DNA of 19,140 nucleotides from an uncultured Ruminococcus sp. (GTDB taxonomy: Bacteria; Bacillota; Clostridia; Oscillospirales; Ruminococcaceae): assembly GCA_937901485.1 (NCBI GenBank), contig CALGTT010000403.1:1-19140 (forward strand). The letters are read 5' to 3'. Below the pieces are notes generated by a model. That model was not told the DNA's origin, did no database searches, and saw only the letters and a program-made list of their open reading frames with translations. Of the stretch, positions 1-7,064 are shown in pieces. The first letter of the stretch is position 1; each line of letters opens with the position of its first letter. The translations under genes were made by a program, and so were the position numbers.

Positions 1-2
1 TG

Positions 3-323
3 GAGGCGCACAGGACGCGTTGCCAGAATATTGAAGGATTTACGCATGACATGAAGATCTGCGGATGCACCAGAGCACTGCGGGATACAAGCCTTCAGAA
101 GCGTAACAAAGCCTATGCAGAGCGCGCGGACTTGAAGGTGATCCGGATCCATGATTTCCGGCACTCCCATGCTTCCCTTCTGGCAAACAGCGGCATTAAC
201 ATTCAGGAGATTTCCCGCCGTCTTGGGCATAGCAATATTGAAGAAACATGGAACACCTATGCGCACCTCTATCCCAAGGAGGAAGAACGTGCTGTGGGCA
301 TTCTGAACACTGTGAAGATCTGA
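3..323 (+). CDS. Tyrosine-type site-specific integrase, C-terminal part (5' end cut by window)
   Basis: This is the catalytic end of a phage- or ICE-type tyrosine recombinase that would integrate and excise an element at an attachment site. The frame is open to the window edge, so the N-terminal arm- and core-binding domains lie outside. Visible active-site elements are HDFRH (His and Arg of the HxxR motif, bases 150-164), LGHS (His at base 228) and the putative Tyr nucleophile in NTYAH (codon at base 258). The ending LYPKEEERA is typical of Firmicute phage integrases. An ATG at 51 exists but is internal, since homologous-looking sequence (GFTHD) continues upstream of it. It ends 150 bp before a tmRNA 3'-end repeat, the usual int-att arrangement. 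The family is clear; I cannot say whether it belongs to a prophage or an ICE. Confidence 0.9.
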   Translation, partial: EAHRTRCQNIEGFTHDMKICGCTRALRDTSLQKRNKAYAERADLKVIRIHDFRHSHASLLANSGINIQEISRRLGHSNIEETWNTYAHLYPKEEERAVGILNTVKI

Positions 324-410
324 AATACAAGCCCCGAAAAAACCCCGAATAAATTGAATTCGGACAATTTCAATAAAACAGGTACACGAACAGCATAAAA
401 GAAAACGGCT

Positions 411-454
411 GTAATTCGGAATTACACGGGATAGTGTGGATGCGTAAAAAACGC
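411..454. repeat. Short inverted repeats between int and the att site
   Basis: GTAATTC-G-GAATTAC (411-425) is a perfect 7-bp palindrome. GCGT-AAAAA-ACGC (442-454) is a 4-bp hairpin. Two CCCCGAA direct repeats lie just after the integrase stop (332-338 and 343-349). Repeats of this kind often serve as integrase arm-type or excisionase sites next to an attachment core, but that role is inferred from position only. I see no gene in 324-773. Confidence 0.45.
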
Positions 455-472
455 GGTGAACGTGCGATTTAC

Positions 473-490
473 TTCCCGCCGCCTCCACCA
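473..490 (+). other. Putative attachment site: tmRNA (ssrA) 3'-end remnant
   Basis: The 18 bases TTCCCGCCGCCTCCACCA match the 3' strand of the T-arm plus the acceptor end with CCA of bacterial tmRNA. The sequence upstream does not continue as a tmRNA: a GGGTTCGA T-loop would be expected, but the text reads ...cgtgcgatttac. This is therefore a 3'-end copy, not a whole gene. An integrase gene ends 150 bp to the left. The expected interpretation is att at the far end of an element inserted in ssrA, with the intact gene to the left of the window. A tRNA 3' end ending in CTCCACCA is the alternative. Confidence 0.7.
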
Positions 491-520
491 ACCAAACATG
501 CGTAACCGTAAAGGTTACAC

Positions 521-563
521 AAATCCCGAAATACCGTTACAATACGGGATTTCGGGATTTTTT
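521..563 (+). terminator. Rho-independent terminator (probably the original ssrA terminator)
   Basis: A perfect 12-bp stem, AAATCCCGAAAT (521-532) with ATTTCGGGATTT (549-560), is followed by a T run to 563. It begins 31 bp after the CCA of the ssrA remnant, as expected if this is the terminator displaced from the intact gene by element insertion. A smaller hairpin, GTAACC-gtaaa-GGTTAC, sits at 502-518 between the att and the terminator. Confidence 0.85.
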
Positions 564-773
564 GCATCTTAATTTTTGCGGGTCAAACACGGTGAATGAC
601 ATTTTTAAGAGGAAAATACAAGATCAATCCTGCAATCTCTCTTATGAAAAAGAGTGAGGAGAATGGGGCGATGAATACTAACTACCTTTGAATGAGAGCA
701 TTTCGCAAATGCGTGCGAATCAAAAAAGAATCGCTTGAAAAGCAAAAGTATATGAAAAACTTGGAGGTGCACA

Positions 774-2510
774 ATGAAAGCAAGAACTTACAAAAAGACA
801 GTTTCCTACATCATCAGCGTATCGCTCGGAACGGGCTGTTATCGTCATATCCGGGTGTCCGGCAAGAAAACGCTGGACGATCTTGCAGGATATATTCTTG
901 ATGCGTTTGATTTTGAAATGGATCACCTTTACTCCTTCTTTATGGACAATCACTGGTGGTCGGATGACGACAGTTACAACAGTCCCTATAGCGAAGAACC
1001 GCCCTATGCTGACCGGATCAAGCTGGTAAAGCTGAACCTGCAAAAAGGACAGGCATTCAAATTTCTGTTCGATTATGGCGATGAATGGCGGTTTCAGTGC
1101 AAGGTGTTACAGGTGTTGGACGAGGAAACTTCCGGTGCACTGATCGTTCGTGCAAAGGGAGAGGCACCGCCGCAGTATCCGGTCTATGATGAGGATATGG
1201 ATGAGGATTACTGTCCTGATTCAGCGAATGAAATGCCGGAAAGACCGCTGATCCAAATGACAAGCCGCTGTGATGCGGCGGTTTCCGATACTGATGACGA
1301 ACCGAAATTTTCGCCCGAACCTCCGGAGATTCCGGATGCGCTGATGGAGGCGGCGTTCCGGTTCCGCAGTGAAAAGCTCTGGAAAAATCTCTATGATACG
1401 GATATTTTTGCAGTCAAGCTCTCCAATGGTGAGATCGGGTATTGCTGTGTTATGGGCAATCTGGGCGAATGTCTTGCACTGTCGCTGTACATTGGTGAGG
1501 AGGGATTGTTTTCTCTGCGATTTATCAACGAAATCGCACCGCAAATGAACTCCTCTTTTGCAATTTTGCTGGAACAGAACTGTCTGCAGCTTGGGCTGGA
1601 CAACAAGTCCGACATGATGGATGAAATGATCCCGCCGGTACAGGCATACGCCAAAGCACATGGGATCAGTTTGAAAGGTCGGAAGTCCTATCCTAATTTC
1701 ATGAAGTTTCAGCGATTCTGTGCACCATGGTATATTACCACACAGGATGACTGCAAATATCTGCTGGAGGCACTTCATGCGGCGCATGAGGTCGCACAGC
1801 AATTGAAGGCAACAAGCAAGGTGAAGCTCGGTCTGGGGGATGCACCGGAACGGATTCCGCTTCTCACTCCCAATGGCAGCGGGTACAAGTGGACACTGAT
1901 GGCACTGCCAGAAATGCCGCAGGACGTTTATCCTGCACCGCTCTTTGAGAACGCCTTGCTGCTCACGCAATTGCAAACGCTCAAAAAACAGGGTACGTGG
2001 GAATGTGCACATTTCATCACAAGTCATCCATATCCGGATCATGGAATGCAGAAGCTTGTGTATCCGTCACTGATGCTGATTGGTGACAGGGGCAAGAAGA
2101 AGGAAATACAGTTTGAAAATGCCGGTTATTATCCCGAAATTGCGTCCGATCTGCTCAATGAGCTGGCGATCAGGATCGTGCAGTATGGAACTTGCCCGAA
2201 AACCATTCTGACAAAATCGCATCGTTCCCTTGCACTGCTCTCCGATTTCTGCGAGAAGTGCGGCATTGCCCTGGAATTGACGGAATCGTTCACTATGATC
2301 GATCAAATGCTTGACAAGGCATTGGCGAACAATTCTGCTCCGTTCGGAGACGAACAGCTGCTTGAGCTGTTTGCAATGCTCGACGCTCTGAGCGTGGCTG
2401 AGCTTCGCACCATGCCGCAGGAGATGCTGGCTGATCTCTCCGAGTTGATTGGCGAAGGCATTCTGTCCGCTTCACTGGAGAAGAAGCTGAGGGCGATTAT
2501 GGGGAAGTGA
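774..2510 (+). CDS. pRiA4b ORF-3-like domain protein with long C-terminal extension
   Basis: This 578-residue protein opens with the plasmid pRiA4b ORF-3 / IS1096 TnpR-like fold. VSLGTGCYRHIRV (about 15-28) is followed by a helix with DHLYSFFM (50-57) and KLNLQKGQAFKFLFDYGDEW (86-105), the two signatures of the family. Residues about 130-190 form an acidic, proline-rich linker. The rest is a larger region with no motif I can name confidently; it resembles the uncharacterised DUF extensions fused to this domain in Clostridia. There is no signal peptide or membrane segment. The start is set by GGAGGTG at 763-769. It is transcribed alone, with a terminator behind it. The biochemical function of the family is unknown and no transposase is next to it. 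It is probably chromosomal accessory cargo. Confidence 0.85.
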   Translation: MKARTYKKTVSYIISVSLGTGCYRHIRVSGKKTLDDLAGYILDAFDFEMDHLYSFFMDNHWWSDDDSYNSPYSEEPPYADRIKLVKLNLQKGQAFKFLFDYGDEWRFQCKVLQVLDEETSGALIVRAKGEAPPQYPVYDEDMDEDYCPDSANEMPERPLIQMTSRCDAAVSDTDDEPKFSPEPPEIPDALMEAAFRFRSEKLWKNLYDTDIFAVKLSNGEIGYCCVMGNLGECLALSLYIGEEGLFSLRFINEIAPQMNSSFAILLEQNCLQLGLDNKSDMMDEMIPPVQAYAKAHGISLKGRKSYPNFMKFQRFCAPWYITTQDDCKYLLEALHAAHEVAQQLKATSKVKLGLGDAPERIPLLTPNGSGYKWTLMALPEMPQDVYPAPLFENALLLTQLQTLKKQGTWECAHFITSHPYPDHGMQKLVYPSLMLIGDRGKKKEIQFENAGYYPEIASDLLNELAIRIVQYGTCPKTILTKSHRSLALLSDFCEKCGIALELTESFTMIDQMLDKALANNSAPFGDEQLLELFAMLDALSVAELRTMPQEMLADLSELIGEGILSASLEKKLRAIMGK

Positions 2511-2559
2511 TGGATGGGGGATTTGTTTCTGATTGTCCTATCACAAAGGTCATGAAATT

Positions 2560-2598
2560 CCCGATGCTATGGTATCACCGTAGTATCGGGAGTTTTTT
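2560..2598 (+). terminator. Rho-independent terminator
   Basis: A 10-bp stem, CCCGATGCTA (2560-2569) with TAGTATCGGG (2581-2590), contains one G-T wobble and is followed by AG and six Ts. It ends the pRiA4b-like gene and separates it from the restriction operon. Confidence 0.85.
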
Positions 2599-2714
2599 CG
2601 TATTTTGGACGTACTTGATATGCTCAATAGTTTTTGAGTGAAATATTCATGCGGTGATTCGTAAGAGAATGGGGTGAATGAAGCTAAAAATATCTCAAAA
2701 AATGTATTTTCCTC

Positions 2715-2743
2715 TTGTATGAATTAACAAAATGTGCTATAAT
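2715..2743 (+). promoter_or_regulatory. Sigma-A promoter of the type I RM operon (extended -10)
   Basis: The -35 is TTGTAT (2715-2720), followed by a 17-bp spacer and TATAAT (2738-2743) preceded by TGC, an extended -10. A- and T-tracts just upstream (about 2690-2710) could act as an UP element. The predicted transcription start is near 2750, some 55 bases before the hsdR ATG. The promoter lies inside a longer open frame, which argues that translation starts at 2805. Confidence 0.8.
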
Positions 2744-2789
2744 AGTATTGTATTTTTATACACTGATTCTTTGCATCTCACATTACGTT

Positions 2790-2795
2790 AAGGAG
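2790..2795 (+). promoter_or_regulatory. Ribosome binding site fixing the hsdR start
   Basis: AAGGAG lies 9 bases before ATG 2805. The longer frame from TTG at 2715 has no ribosome site, overlaps the promoter and would add 30 hydrophobic residues that do not belong to HsdR. Confidence 0.85.
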
Positions 2796-2804
2796 CGTGA
2801 AACT

Positions 2805-5543
2805 ATGACCCCCGAACAGAAAGCAAGAGAACAGATAGACGCTAAACTCAGACAAGCCGGATGGCTCGTACAGGATGTGAAACAATTGAATCCGGGTGCT
2901 TCTGTCGGAGTTGCAGTGCGTGAGTTTCCGACAAGCACAGGTCCCGTGGATTACGCATTGTTTGTAGAGGGTAAGCCCGTTGGTGTAGTGGAAGCAAAGA
3001 AAAGTGATGCTGGTGAGAACATTACAAGCGTTGAGAGTCAGTCTGCCCGCTATGCAAACAGTACTTTCAAATGGATCAAATACGAATATCGGATTCGCTT
3101 TGCTTATGAAGCAACGGACAAACTGACTCGTTTCACGGATTATGATGATGTCAAGTTCCGTTCCCGTACAGTCTTTACATTTCATCGCCCCGAGACACTT
3201 GCGTTCCTGTTGAACCAAAAGGATACTGTACGCAATAATATGAAGCATTTTCCATCCTTTGATCCAACAGGTTTCCGTGATTGTCAGGTAAGAGCAATTG
3301 AGAATTTGGATCGTTCCCTTTCTGAAAACAAACCCAGAGCCTTGATTCAGATGGCAACGGGTGCAGGCAAAACCTTCACTGCCATCACTGCAGCGTATCG
3401 GATGCTGAAATTTGGAAAGATGAACCGCATCCTGTTCCTTGTTGATACCAAGGGATTGGGCGAACAGGCGGAACGTGAGTTTCTCGCCTATATGCCGAAT
3501 GATGACGCTCGTTCCTTTTCTCAGATTTACGGTGTGCGTAGGTTGAAAAGCTCCTACATACCGTCCGATGTACAAATCTGCATCAGTACGATCCAAAGAA
3601 TGTACTCAATCCTGAAAAATGAAGAATTAGACGAATCTGCAGAAGAAACCTCCATGCACGAATACGTTACGGCAGAGAGTAAAGCCCCAAAAGAGGTTGT
3701 CTATAACGAAAAATACCCACCAGAATTCTTCGACTGCATCATTGTAGATGAATGTCACCGTTCCATTTATAATGTCTGGAATCAGGTGCTGGAATATTTT
3801 GATGCATTTATCATCGGTCTGACTGCAACGCCGGACAAGCGTACATTTGCTTATTTCAATGAGAATATCGTCAGTGAATACTCCAGAGAACAGGCAATCA
3901 TTGATGGTGTCAATGTCGGTGAAGACATCTTCCTCATTGAAACGGATGTCAGCAAGAACGGTGCACACATTATGAAACAGCTGATTGAATCACGAAACCG
4001 TATGTCAAGGGCGAAACGCTGGAAACAACTTGACGAGGATGTGGACTATAAACCCACACAGCTCGACAGGGATATTGTCAATCCCAGTCAGATCCGCACA
4101 GTCATTCGTACATTTAAGGAGCACCTTTATACATCGCTGTTTCCACGCAGAACGGAAGTTCCTAAAACGCTGATATTTGCCAAAACGGACAGCCATGCGG
4201 ATGATATTATCCAGATCGTTCGTGAGGAATTCGGTGAGGGGAATGCCTTCTGCAAAAAGATTACTTATTCTGCCGAGAACCCTGAAAGTGCACTTGCAGA
4301 GTTCCGGAATGACTACAATCCCCGTATTGCTGTGACAGTTGATATGATCGCAACAGGAACGGATGTCAAACCGATCGAATGCCTGATCTTCATGCGTGAT
4401 GTCCGCAGCAGGAACTATTTTGAACAGATGAAGGGCAGAGGCACACGCACACTCAATAAGGATGATCTCCAGAAGGTCACTCCCTCTGCAACGGAAAACA
4501 AAGACCACTTTGTCATTGTGGATGCTGTTGGCGTTACCAAATCCAAGAAAACCGAAACCAGAACGCTGGAACGCAAGCCCACAGTGTCCATGAAAGAACT
4601 GATGCTGAATGTGGCTCTCGGTGCAAAGGATGAGGATACATTAACCTCTCTTGCCAATCGTCTGATACGTCTGAACAGTCAGATGACACAGTCTGAACGT
4701 AAGACCTTTGAACAGGAAGTCGGCACCTCCGCAGGGAATCTTGCGGAAATGCTGCTGAATGCATTCGATGAGGAGCAGATCTCTGCAAGAGCAGTGCAGA
4801 CATTCCATACGGATGCACCAAATGAAGAACAGTGCAAATCGTCTGCAAAAGTACTCGCAGACGAAGCCTGCAAGCCGTTCTATCAGCCGGAAGTGCGTGA
4901 GTTTATCGAGAACATCCGCCGCAGCCATGAGCAGATTATTGACAATGTAAATCTGGACTCTGTGCTGTTTGCCGGCTTTGACAAGGAACAGGAAAAGAAT
5001 GTGGACAGGGTATTGCAGACGTTCCATGACTTTATTGAGGAAAACAAGAATGAGATCATTGCCCTGCGGATCATTTACAACGAAAGCTACAAAAATCGTC
5101 CGATGGCAATTGCAGAGCTGAAAAAGCTCTATGAGAAGCTGAAAACCAAGGGCGTTACGATTGAACGGCTCTGGGATTGCTATGCGATCAAGAAGCCGGA
5201 ACAGGTGAAGCGTGGCACAATGGCACAGCTGACCGATCTGATTTCGATGATTCGCTTTGAGATGGGCTATGCGAACAATCTGCAGCCGTTTGCCGATAAG
5301 GTGAATTATAACTTCATGCAGTGGACGCTCCGCCGAAATGCAGGTGCAGTGCATTTTACAGAGGAACAAATGGAGTGGCTGCGTCTGATCAAGGAGCATA
5401 TTATTGCTTCTCTGAGCATTGAACCCTCCGACCTTGACCTGAATCCCTTTGACCACAGGGGCGGTCTGGGACGGTTCTATGAAGTGTTCGGGGACAGCTA
5501 TGAGGAAATTTTGATGGAAATGAATGAGGTATTGGTGGCGTAA
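2805..5543 (+). CDS. hsdR: Type I restriction enzyme, R (endonuclease/translocase) subunit
   Basis: This 912-residue motor and nuclease subunit of a type I restriction complex translocates DNA by ATP hydrolysis and cuts unmodified DNA at a distance. The N-terminal PD-(D/E)xK nuclease is visible as D49 ... E63-A-K65. The SF2 helicase core shows Walker A ATGAGKT (184-190), the DECH box (315-318), TATP (340-343), ATGTD (516-520) and the arginine-finger motif QMKGRGTR (541-548). The C-terminal region, ending near LDLNPFDHRGGLGRFYEVFG, looks like the EcoEI-type (IB) R-subunit tail. All key residues are present, so it should be active. It is first in the operon, has its own promoter, and is 11 bp from the next gene. 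The family call is firm; the subtype is my recollection. Confidence 0.95.
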   Translation: MTPEQKAREQIDAKLRQAGWLVQDVKQLNPGASVGVAVREFPTSTGPVDYALFVEGKPVGVVEAKKSDAGENITSVESQSARYANSTFKWIKYEYRIRFAYEATDKLTRFTDYDDVKFRSRTVFTFHRPETLAFLLNQKDTVRNNMKHFPSFDPTGFRDCQVRAIENLDRSLSENKPRALIQMATGAGKTFTAITAAYRMLKFGKMNRILFLVDTKGLGEQAEREFLAYMPNDDARSFSQIYGVRRLKSSYIPSDVQICISTIQRMYSILKNEELDESAEETSMHEYVTAESKAPKEVVYNEKYPPEFFDCIIVDECHRSIYNVWNQVLEYFDAFIIGLTATPDKRTFAYFNENIVSEYSREQAIIDGVNVGEDIFLIETDVSKNGAHIMKQLIESRNRMSRAKRWKQLDEDVDYKPTQLDRDIVNPSQIRTVIRTFKEHLYTSLFPRRTEVPKTLIFAKTDSHADDIIQIVREEFGEGNAFCKKITYSAENPESALAEFRNDYNPRIAVTVDMIATGTDVKPIECLIFMRDVRSRNYFEQMKGRGTRTLNKDDLQKVTPSATENKDHFVIVDAVGVTKSKKTETRTLERKPTVSMKELMLNVALGAKDEDTLTSLANRLIRLNSQMTQSERKTFEQEVGTSAGNLAEMLLNAFDEEQISARAVQTFHTDAPNEEQCKSSAKVLADEACKPFYQPEVREFIENIRRSHEQIIDNVNLDSVLFAGFDKEQEKNVDRVLQTFHDFIEENKNEIIALRIIYNESYKNRPMAIAELKKLYEKLKTKGVTIERLWDCYAIKKPEQVKRGTMAQLTDLISMIRFEMGYANNLQPFADKVNYNFMQWTLRRNAGAVHFTEEQMEWLRLIKEHIIASLSIEPSDLDLNPFDHRGGLGRFYEVFGDSYEEILMEMNEVLVA

Positions 5544-5554
5544 AGGAGAAAACT

Positions 5555-5890
5555 ATGGGTTTATATGAAGGAATAAAGGATGCCATTGGCATTGCTCAAA
5601 AAGCAGATAATATCGAATTATATAGACAGCTTCTTGATTTAGGTGCGCAGGCTTTGGAAATGCAGGCTGAAATCACTCGTTTAAGAGAGGAGAATTCTAC
5701 ATTACAGAAATCCCATGACTTGGAAGAAAGAGTAGTAATGCATAAAGAGCATTATATTACACTAAAAGATGATCCCGAAGAAATTCATTATTGTCCGAAT
5801 TGTTGGGGATTGATGCATAAACTGCTACCTATAGTTAGTAACAGGTGCTATGAGTGTGAAAGAAAATGGCGTGAGGCGAACAGAAGATGA
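5555..5890 (+). CDS. Small coiled-coil / zinc-ribbon protein inside the hsd operon
   Basis: This 111-residue protein has two parts. Residues about 15-60 form a heptad-rich helix (QADN-type start, then MQAEITRLREENSTLQ). Residues 80-101 carry a C-x2-C ... C-x2-C pair (C80, C83, C98, C101) able to hold one zinc. It starts 11 bp after hsdR with AGGAG in front, and its stop overlaps the hsdS start (ATGA). It is therefore made with the restriction complex. No enzymatic motif is visible. It resembles small hypothetical proteins I recall near phage and restriction genes, but I know no assigned function. An accessory or regulatory subunit, or a hitchhiking gene, are both possible. Confidence 0.8.
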   Translation: MGLYEGIKDAIGIAQKADNIELYRQLLDLGAQALEMQAEITRLREENSTLQKSHDLEERVVMHKEHYITLKDDPEEIHYCPNCWGLMHKLLPIVSNRCYECERKWREANRR

Positions 5891-7062
5891 GGAATAATTG
5901 GAAGTACTTACCTTTAAACAAGGCTGTTGATATATGTGATAATTTACGCAAACCAATCAACAGCAAAGAGCGAAATGAACGAATATCAGGAAAAGCTATT
6001 TCCGAATTATATCCTTACTATGGTGCTACTGGACAAGTTGGTTATATTGATGACTATATTACTGATGGTGAGTATGTGCTTTTAGGCGAAGATGGTGCAC
6101 CGTTTTTAAGTGCCTTCGCAACAAAAGCATACATAATATCCGGAAAGACATGGGTAAACAACCATGCTCATGTACTGCGTTCTAAAACCAACAATAAGTT
6201 TCTTTGTTACTATCTTAATAGCTTTAATTACAAGGGTTATGTTTCAGGTACAACAAGATTAAAGCTTACACAGGCAAGTATGAAGCAAATTCCCGTCCCC
6301 GTCCCCCCACTCCCCGAACAAGAACGCATTGTCGCCCGTATTGAGGAGCTGTTCTCCGAGCTGGACAAGGCTGTGGAAACGCTGAAAAAGACCAAGGCAC
6401 AGCTTGCGGTGTATCGGCAGGCGGTGCTGAAGGAGGCGTTTGAGGGGGATTATCCCAAATTGGCATTAAAGGATATTTCAACTGTAATGAGCGGATATGC
6501 ATTTAAAAGCAAAAAGTATACTGCTGATGGGCAATACGTTGTGGTTAAAATAGGTAATGTAAAGCAGTTTACATTTGATTTTAGTCGTGATTTCACAAGG
6601 ACAAATGAAGTTCAAGGAGATATATTAAAGAAATACTTGCTAAAACGAGGTGATTGTTTAATAACACTGACAGGATCTCGTGGAAAAAGGGACTACGGTT
6701 TTGTATCTATGATCACAGACCAAAAAAATTTTCTACTAAATCAAAGAGTTGCAGCACTTCGCTTTAATTTTAGCAAAGCTTTACCTGAGTTTTATCAATA
6801 CTACCTATCCTCGTTTGATTATAGAAATCAATTTTTCTCATATGAAACAGGAAATGTAGGGCAAGGTAATGTCGGAGTAAAGGCATTGATTGATCCTATC
6901 GTAGTATGTCCGACAATTGAACAGCAGAAAATGATTGTTTTTGAACTTGAATCCCGCCTGTCCGTCTGTGACAGCATCGAGAAAACCGTTGACACCGCAT
7001 TGCAGGAAGCTGAGGCTATGCGGCAGAGTATTTTGAAAAAGGCGTTTGAAGGGAGAATATAA
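5887..7062 (+). CDS. hsdS: Type I restriction-modification, S (specificity) subunit
   Basis: This 391-residue protein sets the DNA target of the HsdM2S methylase and the HsdR complex. The layout is classic. TRD1 is at about 1-135, with YPYYGATG and a GTTRLKLTQ end. The first conserved helix region is at about 137-188 (PLPEQERIVARIEELFSELD ... LKEAFEG). TRD2 is at about 190-340. A second conserved helix region runs to the C-terminus and ends LKKAFEGRI, echoing the first. Two TRDs mean a bipartite recognition site, whose sequence cannot be read off. The start overlaps the preceding stop (ATGA) with only a weak ribosome site, suggesting translational coupling. The conserved helix DNA (about 6285-6460) is clearly more G+C-rich than the TRDs, which suggests TRD exchange. 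Confidence 0.93.
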   Translation: MRNNWKYLPLNKAVDICDNLRKPINSKERNERISGKAISELYPYYGATGQVGYIDDYITDGEYVLLGEDGAPFLSAFATKAYIISGKTWVNNHAHVLRSKTNNKFLCYYLNSFNYKGYVSGTTRLKLTQASMKQIPVPVPPLPEQERIVARIEELFSELDKAVETLKKTKAQLAVYRQAVLKEAFEGDYPKLALKDISTVMSGYAFKSKKYTADGQYVVVKIGNVKQFTFDFSRDFTRTNEVQGDILKKYLLKRGDCLITLTGSRGKRDYGFVSMITDQKNFLLNQRVAALRFNFSKALPEFYQYYLSSFDYRNQFFSYETGNVGQGNVGVKALIDPIVVCPTIEQQKMIVFELESRLSVCDSIEKTVDTALQEAEAMRQSILKKAFEGRI

Positions 7063-7064
7063 TC

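Noticed and set aside
3..323. Integrase as an hsdS-inverting recombinase
   Set aside because: It is over 5 kb from hsdS, there is no second partial hsdS, and I see no inverted repeats around the TRDs. Its position next to an ssrA remnant fits element integration.
329..340. 12-base identity AAGCCCCGAAAA at 329-340 and 19077-19088 as possible island end repeats
   Set aside because: A 12-base match is expected by chance several times in a window this size, and neither copy has an att-like context.
644..691. 15-codon mini-ORF (MKKSEENGAMNTNYL) as a leader peptide
   Set aside because: Too short to judge, with no attenuator-like hairpin behind it and no clear ribosome site.
692..901. Plus-strand 69-codon frame before and into the pRiA4b-like gene
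   Set aside because: It has no good ribosome site and over half of it overlaps the real gene in another frame. The GGAGGTG at 763-769 serves ATG 774.
2778..3596. Minus-strand frame of 272 codons opposite hsdR (also 4641-5456 and 1221-2042)
   Set aside because: These are shadows of well-supported plus-strand genes, with no ribosome sites and no recognisable domains.
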